A DNA stretch of 64,000 bases from Pseudonocardia broussonetiae (GTDB lineage: Bacteria > Actinomycetota > Actinomycetes > Mycobacteriales > Pseudonocardiaceae): assembly GCF_013155125.1 (NCBI RefSeq), contig NZ_CP053564.1, positions 5,463,501 to 5,527,500 of the forward strand, read 5' to 3'. The position numbers and the translations under genes were made by a program. Of this stretch, positions 7,956-17,608 are shown piece after piece. The notes under the pieces are model-generated. The model worked only from the letters and a program-made list of their open reading frames with translations. It did no database searches and had not been told where the DNA came from. How positions within the stretch are numbered: position 1 is the first letter of the stretch; each line of letters starts with the position of its first letter.

Positions 7956-8964
7956 TGACGGCCTTGAAGCGCACCTCACCCGCGGCGGCCCGGGCGTGGG
8001 CCTCCTCGGCGCGCTCCTTCGGGAAGGTCTCGATCATCGGCGTGACCAGCCCGCGCGCCACGAGGTCGAGAGCCTCGACCAGGTGCTCGACGGTGTTGTG
8101 GGCGGAGCCGATGACCTGGTGGCTGTTCGACGTCAGGGCGAGCGCCGGCAGCACCAGGTCGTCCGTGCCGATCCCCATGAGGACGACCTTGCCCCACGGC
8201 CGGAGACCGGTCATCGCGTCGGTGACGGCGCCGTGCGAGCTGTTCGTGTGCAGCAGCACGTCGGCGCCGCCGGCCGCCTTCAGGGAGGCGCCGTCGGACA
8301 CGACATCGTCGGCGCCCAACTGCAGGGCGAGGTCCTTCTTGTCGGGGCTGTGCGTCATCGCGACGACGTGGAAGCCGGCGGCCTTCGCGTACTGGATCGC
8401 CAGGTGCCCGAGCCCGCCGACGCCCGAGACCGCGACCCGCGCGCCCGGCCTGGGCTCGGCCCGGCGCAGCCCGGCCCACACGGTGTAGCCGGCGCAGAGG
8501 ATCGGAGCGGCGTCCTCGTAGGAGACCGCGTCCGGCAGGATCACCGTCCCTCCGGCGTCGACGGCGACGTACTCGGCGTGCGCACCGTCCACGGTGACCC
8601 CGGTCAGGGTGGGCGCGGCGCAGTTCGCCGCCCCCACGAAGCTGATCGGGTGCTCCTCGCGGCAGTAGTCGCAGACGCCGCACATCTTCTGGGCCATGAC
8701 GACGCCCACCCGGTCACCGACCGCGCGGTCGGTCACGCCCTCGCCCACGGCCACCACCTCGCCCGCCGCCTCGTGCCCGGGGACGATCGGGAACTCCCGG
8801 AACACCAGGACCCCGTCGGACAGCCACAGGTCGGTGCCGCAGATCGCGCACGCCCGCACCCGCACCAGGACGTCGTTCGGGCCCACCACCGGGACGTCCC
8901 GGTCCTGGAGGTCCCACCCACCGCCGGCCCCGCTGACCACGACCGACTTCATCCGGGATGTCAT
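7945..8964 (-). CDS. Zinc-dependent alcohol dehydrogenase (MDR family)
   Basis: A 339-residue medium-chain dehydrogenase/reductase. The catalytic zinc motif CAICGTD (about residues 38-44) and GHEAAGEV are present. The structural-zinc lobe (CGVCDYCREEHPISFVGAANC) keeps several Cys but with the last one shifted. The Rossmann motif GVGGLGHLA is near 176-184. GAGGTGAGG sits about 8 bp before the ATG at 8964. It faces the end of the gentisate operon. The 249-bp upstream gap to 9213 contains only a 12-bp palindrome CCCGGATCCGGG at 9108-9119. Substrate unknown, probably a primary or aromatic alcohol. Confidence 0.85.
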   Translation of the reverse strand: MTSRMKSVVVSGAGGGWDLQDRDVPVVGPNDVLVRVRACAICGTDLWLSDGVLVFREFPIVPGHEAAGEVVAVGEGVTDRAVGDRVGVVMAQKMCGVCDYCREEHPISFVGAANCAAPTLTGVTVDGAHAEYVAVDAGGTVILPDAVSYEDAAPILCAGYTVWAGLRRAEPRPGARVAVSGVGGLGHLAIQYAKAAGFHVVAMTHSPDKKDLALQLGADDVVSDGASLKAAGGADVLLHTNSSHGAVTDAMTGLRPWGKVVLMGIGTDDLVLPALALTSNSHQVIGSAHNTVEHLVEALDLVARGLVTPMIETFPKERAEEAHARAAAGEVRFKAVITY

Positions 8965-9213
8965 GTTCGAACCTCACCTCGCATCGTAGGAACGGCGCAC
9001 GGAATCGGCGCCGGACGACGTCGGGAGGACCTCGGGAAGAATGGTCCGGACCGCGACGCCTGCCGACGAATCTAGGTCGGACATCGCGGCAAACGCGTAT
9101 CCGGCGGCCCGGATCCGGGACGGGGACACCGCTGTTCGCATTCCGCCGGGCCCGCACGCTGGACCTATTCGCGGATGGTCGTCACCCATCCATCTTCGAC
9201 GGCTGCACGGCCC

Positions 9214-10134
9214 TCAGTGCCGGGGGCTGCTCGCCCACCGGTACTGCACGGCCCAGGACCGGAACTCCTCGGCCGCGGCCTCCACGACGCGTCCGGCGGG
9301 CACGAGGAGGCCGATCTGCCGGTGGTGCCGCGGCGTGATCGGCACCTCCGCCGAACCGGCCAGGGCGCCGCCGTGGCGGGCGGGCAGCACGGCCAGCCCG
9401 ACCCCGGCGGTGGCGAGCCCGCGCACGGTCTCGACCTCGTCGGTCTCGAACCCGTAGCGCGGTCGGACACCGGCGGCGCGGAAGAGATCGTCGACCCGTC
9501 GACGCAGCGCGATGCCGGGCGACAGGCCGACGAACGTCTCGTCGCGGCAGTCGAACAGGCGGACCGCGTCGCGGCGCGCCAGTCGGTGACCCTCTGTCGC
9601 GACGAGGACGAACACCTCCCGGAAGAGCTCGGTCGCGAGAACCCCCACGTCATCCGGGCGGATCGAGGTCAACGCGACGTCGATCGTCCCGTCGCGCAGC
9701 TTCCCGACCAGTTCCTCGTGCGGGGCCTGCACCAGGGTGAGTCGGACGCGGGGGTGCGCCGCGCGGTAGTGGCGCAGCAGCTCGGGCGCCCGGCCCACCC
9801 CCAGGGTGCGCAGGAACCCGAACACGACGTGACCGCCGGTCGGGTCGGCGGCCTCGTGCGCGCGCGTGACACCCACCGCCAGCGAGGCCCGGGCGGCGCC
9901 CACCGACTCGGCCAGCGCGACCCCTGCCCGGGTCAGCTCGACCCGTCGCCCGACCCGGTGCGTGAGGGGTACGCCGACGGTGCGGCTGAGCGCCGTGAGC
10001 CAGCGCGTGGCGGTGGGCTGCGGCACGCCGACGGCCGCCGCCGCCGCGCTCAGGTGACCGTGCTCCGTCATGGCCTGCAGGAGCGTGAGCCGCGGCACGA
10101 GGTCGGAGGCGATGGTCGCCGACGGGGAGGACAC
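9214..10134 (-). CDS. LysR-family transcriptional regulator
   Basis: A 306-residue LysR-type regulator with an N-terminal helix-turn-helix (residues about 12-70, including HGHLSAAAAAVGVPQPTATRW) and a periplasmic-binding-like effector domain from about 100 on. It is divergent from the aldehyde dehydrogenase-fumarase pair, which it probably controls through the inverted repeat at 10174-10192. Confidence 0.88.
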   Translation of the reverse strand: MSSPSATIASDLVPRLTLLQAMTEHGHLSAAAAAVGVPQPTATRWLTALSRTVGVPLTHRVGRRVELTRAGVALAESVGAARASLAVGVTRAHEAADPTGGHVVFGFLRTLGVGRAPELLRHYRAAHPRVRLTLVQAPHEELVGKLRDGTIDVALTSIRPDDVGVLATELFREVFVLVATEGHRLARRDAVRLFDCRDETFVGLSPGIALRRRVDDLFRAAGVRPRYGFETDEVETVRGLATAGVGLAVLPARHGGALAGSAEVPITPRHHRQIGLLVPAGRVVEAAAEEFRSWAVQYRWASSPRH

Positions 10135-10173
10135 CGGGGAATCCTAGTCGGCCGCTGCCGCACCGACCGGAAA

Positions 10174-10192
10174 TGGATGCTTTCTCTCCATC
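10174..10192. promoter_or_regulatory. Inverted repeat ATGGA-N9-TCCAT in a LysR-divergent promoter
   Basis: ATGGA and TCCAT form perfect 5-bp arms 9 bp apart, 40 bp before the LysR start and in the only gap between LysR and the aldehyde dehydrogenase. Place and spacing suit a LysR recognition site. Confidence 0.4.
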
Positions 10193-10337
10193 ACTGAATA
10201 CGAGCAGGCGGTGACGGGTGACGACAACGGGGCGACAGCGATCTGCGCCGCCGTTTCCGCGTCCGGCGATGACACGAGCCGAACGCTCGTGGAACCGTCG
10301 ATGTCGAATCGGATTCCGGCGAGGGGAAGGACATCGG

Positions 10338-11810
10338 ATGCCAGGGAGAACCGTGGGAGCGGCCGCCGTGCTCGACAGGATCGACAGGGGCCTGTTCATC
10401 GGCGGTCGGTGGCGACCGGCCTCGGGTGGTCGGACCTTCGCCGTGGAGGACCCGTCGTCCGGCCACACCCTCTGCGAGGTCGCCGACGCCACGGCCGAGG
10501 ACGCGCTCGACGCGCTGTCCGCGGCCGCCACGGCGCAGCGGGCCTGGGCGGCGACGCCGCCGCGCGAGCGGGCGGAGGTCCTGCGCCGCGCCTACGAGAT
10601 CCTGGTCGCGCGGACCGAGGAGGCGGCGCTGCTGATCACGCTGGAGATGGGCAAGTCGCTGTCCGAGTCGCGGTCCGAGGTGGCCTACGGCGCCGAGTTC
10701 CTCCGGTGGTACGCCGAGGAGGCCGTGCGCATCCCGGGCGACTTCACCGTGGAGCCCGGCGGCTCGGGACGGATCGTCCTGATGCGTCAGCCGGTGGGCC
10801 CGAGCCTCCTGATCACGCCGTGGAACGTGCCGCTGGCGATGCCCACGCGCAAGATCGGCCCGGCGGTCGCGGCGGGGTGCACCATGATCCTCAAGCCCGC
10901 CGAGCAGACTCCGCTCACCGCGCTCCTGCTCGCGCAGGTGCTGACGGAGGCCGGCCTGCCCGACGGCGTCCTGAACGTGCTGACGACCTCCGATCCCGGG
11001 TCCGTCGCCGCACCGCTGATGCGCGACGACCGGTTGCGCAAGGTCTCCTTCACCGGGTCGACCGAGGTCGGCCGCACGTTGATCGCCGCTTCCGCCGAGA
11101 GGGTCCTGCGGACGTCGATGGAGCTGGGCGGGAACGCCCCGTTCATCGTCTGCGCCGATGCCGACGTCGACGCCGCCGTGGACGGCGCGATGGTCGCGAA
11201 GATGCGCAACGTCGGGCAGGCGTGCATCGCGGCCAACCGGTTCTACGTCCACGCGGACGTCGCCGCGGAGTTCGTGGAGGAGCTCACGGCGCGGATGCGC
11301 GGGATGGTGGTGGGCCGCGGTACCGACGACGGCGTCGAGGTCGGTCCGCTCGTCGACGAGGCCCAGCGGGACAAGGTCGCGGAGCTCGTCGACGACGCCG
11401 TGGGCCGTGGTGCCCGGCTGCACACGGGAGGAGCCGTGCCGCCCGGCCCGGGCTGGTTCTACCCGCCCACCGTGCTGACCGGTGTGCCGTCCTCCGCGCG
11501 CCTGGTCACCGAGGAGATCTTCGGGCCGGTCGCCGCCGTCACGACCTTCACCGACGAGCAGGAGGTGCTCCGCGCGGCCAACGCCACCGGGTCGGGGCTG
11601 GTCAGCTACGTCTACAGCCGCGACATCGGGCGTGCGGTCCGGATGGCCGAGTCCCTCGAGACCGGCATGGTCGGGCTGAACCGCGGGTTCGTCTCGAACC
11701 CGGCCGCCCCGTTCGGCGGGATGAAGCAGAGCGGCCTGGGCCGCGAGGGCGGCCGCGTCGGGATCGAGGAGTACCTCGAGCTCAAGTACGTGGCCCTGGA
11801 CGTGGACTGA
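10338..11810 (+). CDS. NAD(P)-dependent aldehyde dehydrogenase (succinate-semialdehyde dehydrogenase-like)
   Basis: A 490-residue aldehyde dehydrogenase. The oxyanion/cofactor part ITPWNVPLAMPTRKIGPA is near residues 159-177, the general-base Glu262 is in MELGG, and the nucleophile Cys296 is in GQACIAANRF. These motifs are closest to the succinate-semialdehyde dehydrogenase group, but semialdehydes of ring cleavage are possible substrates. ATG at 10338 follows GAGGGGAAGG. The fumarase gene begins on the last base of its stop codon (TGATG), giving strong coupling. Confidence 0.88.
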   Translation: MPGRTVGAAAVLDRIDRGLFIGGRWRPASGGRTFAVEDPSSGHTLCEVADATAEDALDALSAAATAQRAWAATPPRERAEVLRRAYEILVARTEEAALLITLEMGKSLSESRSEVAYGAEFLRWYAEEAVRIPGDFTVEPGGSGRIVLMRQPVGPSLLITPWNVPLAMPTRKIGPAVAAGCTMILKPAEQTPLTALLLAQVLTEAGLPDGVLNVLTTSDPGSVAAPLMRDDRLRKVSFTGSTEVGRTLIAASAERVLRTSMELGGNAPFIVCADADVDAAVDGAMVAKMRNVGQACIAANRFYVHADVAAEFVEELTARMRGMVVGRGTDDGVEVGPLVDEAQRDKVAELVDDAVGRGARLHTGGAVPPGPGWFYPPTVLTGVPSSARLVTEEIFGPVAAVTTFTDEQEVLRAANATGSGLVSYVYSRDIGRAVRMAESLETGMVGLNRGFVSNPAAPFGGMKQSGLGREGGRVGIEEYLELKYVALDVD

Positions 11811-13246
11811 TGGGCGCCGGGCCGACCCCGCGCACCGAGGTCGACTTCGGCGGGCGCGTCGCCGTGCCCGGCGACGCCCTGTGGGGGGCCCAGACCCAGC
11901 GCGCGATCGAGGCGTTCACGATCAGCGACCTGCGGATGCCGCGGCCCCACATCAGGGCCCTGGGCTCCCTGAAGCGCGCCGCGGCCCGGGCCAACGCCGA
12001 TCTCGGCGTGCTCGACGCGCTCGACGCCCCGGTCGTCGACGCGATCGTGGCCGCGGCCGGCGAGGTCGCCGACGGGCTGCTGGACGACCACTTCCGGATC
12101 GACGTGTTCCAGACCGGCAGCGGCACCGACACCCACATGAACGCCAACGAGGTGATCGCCAACCGGGCCAACCAGCTGCTCGGCGTGCCGCTGGGCACCA
12201 GGCACCCGGTCCACCCCCACGACCACGTCAACCGCGGGCAGTCCTCGAACGACGTCACCCCGACCGTCGTCCACCTCACCGCCCAGGCCGCGATCAGCCA
12301 CCGGCTCGTCCCCGCCTTCTCCCACCTGGCCTCCGCGCTGCGCGCGACCGCCGCGGCGACCGACGACGTCGTCAAGCCGGGGCGCACGCACCTGCAGGAC
12401 GCCGTCCCTATCCGCCTCGGCCAGGAGTTCTCCGGGCACGCCGGGCAGGTCGAACGCAGCATCGTGAGGTTCCGGTCCGCGCAGCAGGGCCTCGCGGAGG
12501 TCGCGCTCGGCGGCACGGCGGTCGGCACCGGCCTGAACACCCACCCGGAGTTCGCCGGCCGGGTCGTCGCGGCGCTGGCCGCGGAGTTCGACGTCGAGCT
12601 GCACGAGACGCGGAACCACTTCCAGGCGCAGAACAACCTCGACGCCGTCGTGTTCGCCTCCGGTGCGCTCCGGACCGCCGCGACCAGCCTGCTCAAGATC
12701 GCGGACGACGTGCGGTGGATGAGCAGCGGGCCGCGCGCCGGGCTCGGGGAGATCGAGGTGCCCGGCCTGTCGATGGGCTCGTCGATCATGCCGGGCAAGA
12801 CCAACCCGGTCGTCGCCGAGGCGGTGTGCCAGGTCGCCGCGAAGGTGGCCGGCAACGACGCCACCATCGCGCTGGCCGGCGGGCGGGGCAACTTCGAGCT
12901 GACGGTGATGAGCCCGGTCGTCGCGTACTGCCTGCTGGAGTCGATCGACCTGCTCGCCGGTGCGGCCACGGTGTTCGCCGACACGTGCATCAGCGGCATC
13001 CGCGCCACGGCGGCGGGCCCGGCCGCGGTCGAGCGGAGCCTGATGACGGTCACGGCCCTCTCGCCGCGCATCGGCTACGACGCGGCGGCCGCCGTCGCGG
13101 CCGAGGCCCGGTCCACCGGCCGCACGATCCGCGAGGTCGCCCGGGAACGCACCGGTCTCGGCGAGGACGAGCTCCTCGCCCTGCTCGATCCGCAGCGGAT
13201 GGTCGGACCGCGCGTCCGGCCGGACCGGACCCGGGAGAGGAGCTGA
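11810..13246 (+). CDS. fumC: Class II fumarate hydratase / aspartase-family lyase
   Basis: A 478-residue fumarase/aspartase superfamily lyase. All three signature regions are visible: TGSGTDTHMNANEVIANR near 102-119, HVNRGQSSNDVTPT near 139-152, and the mobile loop GSSIMPGKTNPVVAEA near 323-338. It would interconvert fumarate and malate, which fits the fumarate released by gentisate cleavage. An aspartase or related lyase cannot be fully excluded by motif alone. Confidence 0.85.
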   Translation: MGAGPTPRTEVDFGGRVAVPGDALWGAQTQRAIEAFTISDLRMPRPHIRALGSLKRAAARANADLGVLDALDAPVVDAIVAAAGEVADGLLDDHFRIDVFQTGSGTDTHMNANEVIANRANQLLGVPLGTRHPVHPHDHVNRGQSSNDVTPTVVHLTAQAAISHRLVPAFSHLASALRATAAATDDVVKPGRTHLQDAVPIRLGQEFSGHAGQVERSIVRFRSAQQGLAEVALGGTAVGTGLNTHPEFAGRVVAALAAEFDVELHETRNHFQAQNNLDAVVFASGALRTAATSLLKIADDVRWMSSGPRAGLGEIEVPGLSMGSSIMPGKTNPVVAEAVCQVAAKVAGNDATIALAGGRGNFELTVMSPVVAYCLLESIDLLAGAATVFADTCISGIRATAAGPAAVERSLMTVTALSPRIGYDAAAAVAAEARSTGRTIREVARERTGLGEDELLALLDPQRMVGPRVRPDRTRERS

Positions 13247-13268
13247 CGGTGTCCCCGAACCGCATCGC

Positions 13269-14135
13269 TCATCGGACGACGGCGACCGGGCACCGCCCGC
13301 GGTGCAGCACCCCGTGGCTCACCGACCCCAGCAGCAGGCTCGCCGCACCGCCGCGGCCGCGCGACCCCACCACCAGCAGCTGCGCCGCGGCGGACCGCTC
13401 CACCAGTGCGTGCGTCGGCAGGTCCCGCACCACCTCGCGCTCCACGACCACCTCGGGGAACTTCTCCCGCCACCCCGCCAGGCGTTCCGCCAGGACCGCG
13501 CGCTCGCTCTGCTCGACGGCGTCCCAGTCCATCAGGGGCGCGGCCACCGGGTCGAACGCCAGGTCCGTCCAGCTGTGGACCGCCACCAGCGGGACCCCGC
13601 GCGCCGCGGCCGCCTCGAACGCGAACGCGGTGGCCGCCTCGCTGTCCGGCGAGCCGTCGACGCCCACCAGCACCGGGCCTCCCGCCGCGCCCAGAGCCTC
13701 CTCCCGCACCACCACGACCGGGCACGCGGCGTGCCCCGCCAGGGCCGCCGACACCGAGCCCAGCAGCAGTCCCGCGACCCCGCCCCGGCCCCGCGACCCG
13801 ACGACGAGCAGCTGCGCGTGCCGCGCCTCGTCGGCCAGCGTCCCGATCGGGAACCCCACACGCAGCTCCGTGCTGACCGGCACGTCCGCCGCCGCTGCCG
13901 ACCCCTCGGCCGCGGCCAGGTCGCGCCGGGCCACCGCCTCCATCTCGTCCCGGTAGCGCTCCCCCAGACCCGGGTGCCCGACGACGTGGTCCGACGCCCA
14001 CGCGAACGCCGTCACCAGCCGCAGCGGCGCACCCCGCCGGGACGCCTCCGCCGCCGCCCACCCGACGGCGCACCGCGCCGCCCCTGATCCGTCCACCCCG
14101 ACCACCACCGGCCGGTCCGCCCGCTGCACGTCCAT
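13269..14135 (-). CDS. Universal stress protein with two USP domains
   Basis: A 288-residue tandem UspA protein. Both halves carry the strand-loop VVVGVDGS / VLVGVDGS and the nucleotide-binding signature LLVVGSRGRGG followed by LLLGSVS (near residues 110-127 and 254-270). Actinobacteria have many such ATP-binding USPs, often in hypoxia or dormancy regulons. It converges on the fumarase gene with a 22-bp gap and is divergent from a LysR gene. Confidence 0.92.
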   Translation of the reverse strand: MDVQRADRPVVVGVDGSGAARCAVGWAAAEASRRGAPLRLVTAFAWASDHVVGHPGLGERYRDEMEAVARRDLAAAEGSAAAADVPVSTELRVGFPIGTLADEARHAQLLVVGSRGRGGVAGLLLGSVSAALAGHAACPVVVVREEALGAAGGPVLVGVDGSPDSEAATAFAFEAAAARGVPLVAVHSWTDLAFDPVAAPLMDWDAVEQSERAVLAERLAGWREKFPEVVVEREVVRDLPTHALVERSAAAQLLVVGSRGRGGAASLLLGSVSHGVLHRGRCPVAVVR

Positions 14136-14260
14136 GTCGGCACCTCTCCGTCGTCACGTCGACGGTGCCGCGGGCCGGGCCGGTCCGGCAGCGGGCAACC
14201 GGCACCCGGGAGCAGAGCCCTTCGGCCCGGCATTGCTGCCGGGCTGCTGCACGGGGTGTG

Positions 14261-15157
14261 ATGCACGGCATGGACCTGCCGTCGCTGCGCTACGCGGTCA
14301 CCTTGGCCGAGGAGCTGCACTTCGGCCGGGCCGCGCAGCGCAACTACACCTCGGCGCAGGCCTTCGGGCAGCACATCGCCGCCCTGGAGCGCGAGCTCGG
14401 CAGCCGCCTGTTCGACCGCACCACCCGCCGCGTCGCGCTCACCGCGAGCGGGGAGGCGCTGGTCGGGCGGGCCCGGCAGGTCCTCGAGGCGGTCGACGAC
14501 CTCGTGGCGACCGCGCGCCGCGAGCCGCCGGCGGGCGACCACCTGGTGGTCGGGGTCTTCGGCTTCGGACTGGGCGACCTGGGGGTCGGCGTCGTGGAGA
14601 CCTTCCGCGAGGCCCGTCCCGACGTCGTCATCGAGCTGCGGGACCTGACGTTCGTCGACATCTACGACACCGTGCGCAGCGGCGAGGTGGACGTCGCGAT
14701 GCTGATGCAGACCGGCCCCGTCGACGGGGTGCGGTTCCACCGCATGGCCGAGGTGCCCCGGGTCTGCGTGGTGCCGGTCCGGTCGGAGTGGGCCGACGCG
14801 GAACGGCTGACCGAAGCGGACCTGAGCGCGGCGCGCCGGGTTCCGCTCGCGGTGTCGCGCCAACTGGCCGACTGGTGCCGCGTCGAGTCCGACCCGCGGA
14901 ACCGCACGGCCCTGCGGACCCCGGCGGCGGTCCCCGCGGCGGTCGCGGCGACGGGCGCCGTCTCGGTGCACGCCGGCCCGGCGCGCGAGTACTACCCGCA
15001 CCCGGGCGTCCGCTACGTCCCGTGCGAGGGCGAGGCCTGCACGCTCTCGGTCGCCACCCGGAGCAGCCGTCGCAACCCGCTGGCCGACGACTTCACCGCG
15101 GTGGCCGAGGCGGTGGCCACCTCCCTGGAGCGGGTGCGCGAGGTCCCGGGATTGTAA
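14261..15157 (+). CDS. LysR-family transcriptional regulator
   Basis: A 298-residue LysR regulator: winged helix in about residues 4-64 (LRYAVTLAEELHFGRAAQ start, LFDRTTRRVALT wing), effector domain after 90. ATG at 14261 is used here; ATG at 14270 is nearly as good. It lies on the same strand as, and just before, the molybdenum hydroxylase operon, unlike the usual divergent layout, and is its likely regulator. Confidence 0.85.
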   Translation: MHGMDLPSLRYAVTLAEELHFGRAAQRNYTSAQAFGQHIAALERELGSRLFDRTTRRVALTASGEALVGRARQVLEAVDDLVATARREPPAGDHLVVGVFGFGLGDLGVGVVETFREARPDVVIELRDLTFVDIYDTVRSGEVDVAMLMQTGPVDGVRFHRMAEVPRVCVVPVRSEWADAERLTEADLSAARRVPLAVSRQLADWCRVESDPRNRTALRTPAAVPAAVAATGAVSVHAGPAREYYPHPGVRYVPCEGEACTLSVATRSSRRNPLADDFTAVAEAVATSLERVREVPGL

Positions 15158-15158
15158 A

Positions 15159-15177
15159 GGGATCGCCTGATGATCCC
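15159..15177. terminator. Hairpin directly after the LysR stop codon
   Basis: GGGATC-GCCTGAT-GATCCC forms a perfect 6-bp stem with a 7-nt loop starting one base after the stop codon. It may be a weak terminator or a protein-binding site separating LysR from the molybdenum hydroxylase operon. Confidence 0.4.
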
Positions 15178-15192
15178 GGGCACTGCGGCGGT

Positions 15193-15220
15193 TTGACTGG
15201 GCCGGTCCAACGACGGACCG
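15193..15220 (+). promoter_or_regulatory. Promoter/operator of the molybdenum hydroxylase operon
   Basis: A TTGACT hexamer at 15193-15198 looks like a -35 element. It is followed by a perfect 6-6-6 inverted repeat CGGTCC-AACGAC-GGACCG at 15203-15220, ending 18 bp before the GTG start. A repressor or LysR site overlapping the promoter is likely. Confidence 0.45.
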
Positions 15221-15238
15221 AGCGAACAGGAGAACCGG

Positions 15239-17608
15239 GTGCACGTCGGCTCCGCACGTCCCAGCACGACCAACACCGAGCTCGCGGGGAGCACCGGCAC
15301 GTACGTCGACGACGTCGCGCCCGCCGGGTGCCTGCACGCGCAGATCCTGCGCAGCCCGCACGCACGGGCCCGGATCACGGCGATCGACACGGCCGCGGCG
15401 GCCGCCCTGCCCGGCGTCCGCCTGGTGCTGACCGGCGCGCAGCTGGCCGAGGAGCTCGGGCCGCTGCCGCTGCTGGTCGAGCCCGACGCCATCGGGATGG
15501 CCCGGGGGGTCGTCCCCGTCCTCGCCGTCGACGCCGTGCGGTACGCGGGCGAGCCCGTCGTCGTGGTGGTGGCCGACGACGAGGCGACCGCCGCCGGGGC
15601 CGTCGGGCTCGTCGTCGTGGAGTGGGACGTGCTGCCCGCGGTCCTCGACCGCGACGCCGCCCTGCTGCCCGGCTCGCCGATCGTCGAACCGGGGTGGCCC
15701 GACAACGTCCTGCTCCGCCAGCACCTCGACGCCGGCGACCTCGACGCCGCCGTGGCCGCCGCCGCCGGCCGCGTCGACGGTGAGCTGTCGGCCGCCCGGA
15801 TCATGGCCTCACCGATGGAGCCGGCCGGCATCGTCGCGTCGTGGGACCAGCGGTCGGGCCGGTTGACGTGCTGGGCCTCGACGCAGAACCCGCACGTCCT
15901 GCGGTCCTACATCGGGGCCGCACTGGGCCTCTCGACGCACGACGTCCGGGTGATCGCGCCGCGGGTCGGCGGCGCGTTCGGGGCCAAGATCCCGCTGCGG
16001 CAGGAGGAGCTCCTCGCCTGCCACCTGTCGCGGCGCCTGCGGCGCCCGGTCAAGTGGATCGAGCAGCGCCGCGAGCACCTCGTCGCCTGCGGGCACTCGC
16101 GCGACATCCGCTGCCGCTACGACGTCGCCCACGCCGCGGACGGAACGATCCTCGGGATGCGCGTCGACCTCGTGGCCGACGTCGGCGCCGCGTCGGCGCT
16201 CTCCGGCTTCGTCATGGCCATGAACACCTTCATGTGCATGCCCGGTCCCTACCGGGTGACCAACCTGTCGATGGACCTCACCGCCGTGGTGACCAACCGG
16301 GCCCCCTGGCAGGCCTACCGCGGGTTCGGCAAGGAAGCGGCCTCGTTCTTCCTCGACCGGATCGTCGACCACGTCGCCGCGGCCACGGGCGTCGACACCG
16401 TCGACGTGCGGCTGCGCAACTTCGTGCCGGCCGAGGAGATGCCCTACCCGCAGCCGTCGGGCCCCGTCACCGACAGCGGCGACTTCGCGGCGTGCCTGCG
16501 CCTGCTGCTCGACGTGGTCGACGTGCCCTCGTTCCGCCAGGAGCAGGCCGCCGCCCGTCTCGCGGGGCGGTTGCTCGGGCTGGGGTTCGGCCAGGAGCTC
16601 ACCCCCGAGGGCGCCTCCCCGCCCGCCAGCCTGTTCGGCGGCTACGACTCCGCGCACGTGCGGATGTCCGCCTCGGGTGACGTCACGGTGCTGACCGGCG
16701 TGACCTCGCCCGGCACCGGCAACGAGACGGGCATCGCGCAGATCGTCGCCGACTCGCTGGGCTGCGAGCTGCACCGCATCCGCGTCGTCCAGGGCGACAC
16801 CGACATCAGCCCGCACGGCTCGGGCAACTACAGCTCGCGCAGCCTCACCGTCGGCGGGCAGGCGGCGCACCTCGCCGCGTCGGACGTCCGGGCGAAGCTG
16901 GTGCAGGTCGGCGCGAGCATGCTGGAGGCCGACCCGCGCGACATCGTCGTCTCCGAGGGGCGGGTGACCGTCGCGGGTTCGGCCGGCCCCGGGATCTCCC
17001 TCGACGCGGTGGCCGCCGAGGTCCACCTCAACCCGCACGGCGTGCACATGAACGACGTCGAGCCGGGGCTCGAGGTCGTCCGCTACTCGAAGATGGAGAA
17101 CGTCTTCCACCAGCCGATGACGCAGGGCCGGTTCTCGATGTACCCGAACTGGTCCAACGCCAGCGCCGCGGCCGTCGTCGAGGTCGACCCGGAGACCGGC
17201 ACCGTCACCGTGCTCCGCTACGCGCTGGTCCACGACAGCGGCCGGATCGTCAACCCGATGCTCGCCGACGCGCAGCTCCAGGGCGCGGTCACCCAGGGCA
17301 TCGGCGCCGCGCTCTACGAGTTCGTCGCCTACGACGACGAGGGCCACGCCCTGTCCGACTCGTTCATGCACTACACGATCCCGTCTGCCAAGGAGGCGGT
17401 CCGCGTGGAGATCGCGCACGTCGAGACGCCGTCGCCCTACACGCACCTCGGGGTCAAGGGGGTCGGCGAGTCCGGGATCAGCGCCCCGTCCGGCGCGATC
17501 GCCGGCGCGATCGAGGACGCGCTCGGGCTGTCCGGCGCGCTGACCGCGCCACCGTTCACCCCGTCCCGCGTGTGGTCGGCGCTGCACGCCGCAGGAGGAC
17601 CCCGATGA
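15239..17608 (+). CDS. Molybdenum hydroxylase large subunit (xanthine dehydrogenase family)
   Basis: A 789-residue molybdopterin cytosine dinucleotide subunit of the CoxL/xanthine dehydrogenase family. It has the small N-terminal a/b hammerhead (YVDDVAPAGCLHAQILRSP) and the cofactor loops RVGGAFGAK and GVGESG near the end. The active-site loop reads AYRGFGK (about residues 359-365), not the AYRCSFR of form I CO dehydrogenase. It is therefore an organic-ring or aldehyde hydroxylase and not a CO dehydrogenase. GTG start after CAGGAG. It overlaps the FAD-subunit gene by 4 bp. Confidence 0.88.
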   Translation: MHVGSARPSTTNTELAGSTGTYVDDVAPAGCLHAQILRSPHARARITAIDTAAAAALPGVRLVLTGAQLAEELGPLPLLVEPDAIGMARGVVPVLAVDAVRYAGEPVVVVVADDEATAAGAVGLVVVEWDVLPAVLDRDAALLPGSPIVEPGWPDNVLLRQHLDAGDLDAAVAAAAGRVDGELSAARIMASPMEPAGIVASWDQRSGRLTCWASTQNPHVLRSYIGAALGLSTHDVRVIAPRVGGAFGAKIPLRQEELLACHLSRRLRRPVKWIEQRREHLVACGHSRDIRCRYDVAHAADGTILGMRVDLVADVGAASALSGFVMAMNTFMCMPGPYRVTNLSMDLTAVVTNRAPWQAYRGFGKEAASFFLDRIVDHVAAATGVDTVDVRLRNFVPAEEMPYPQPSGPVTDSGDFAACLRLLLDVVDVPSFRQEQAAARLAGRLLGLGFGQELTPEGASPPASLFGGYDSAHVRMSASGDVTVLTGVTSPGTGNETGIAQIVADSLGCELHRIRVVQGDTDISPHGSGNYSSRSLTVGGQAAHLAASDVRAKLVQVGASMLEADPRDIVVSEGRVTVAGSAGPGISLDAVAAEVHLNPHGVHMNDVEPGLEVVRYSKMENVFHQPMTQGRFSMYPNWSNASAAAVVEVDPETGTVTVLRYALVHDSGRIVNPMLADAQLQGAVTQGIGAALYEFVAYDDEGHALSDSFMHYTIPSAKEAVRVEIAHVETPSPYTHLGVKGVGESGISAPSGAIAGAIEDALGLSGALTAPPFTPSRVWSALHAAGGPR

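Noticed and set aside
9108..9119. 12-bp palindrome CCCGGATCCGGG before the alcohol dehydrogenase
   Set aside because: Too short and GC-rich to stand out from background in this genome, and not repeated near other promoters.
10314..10328. TTCC-N7-GGAA before the aldehyde dehydrogenase as a regulon site
   Set aside because: Spacing is one base short, the CAGYG core is missing, and it coincides with the ribosome-binding purine run; kept only as a weak candidate.
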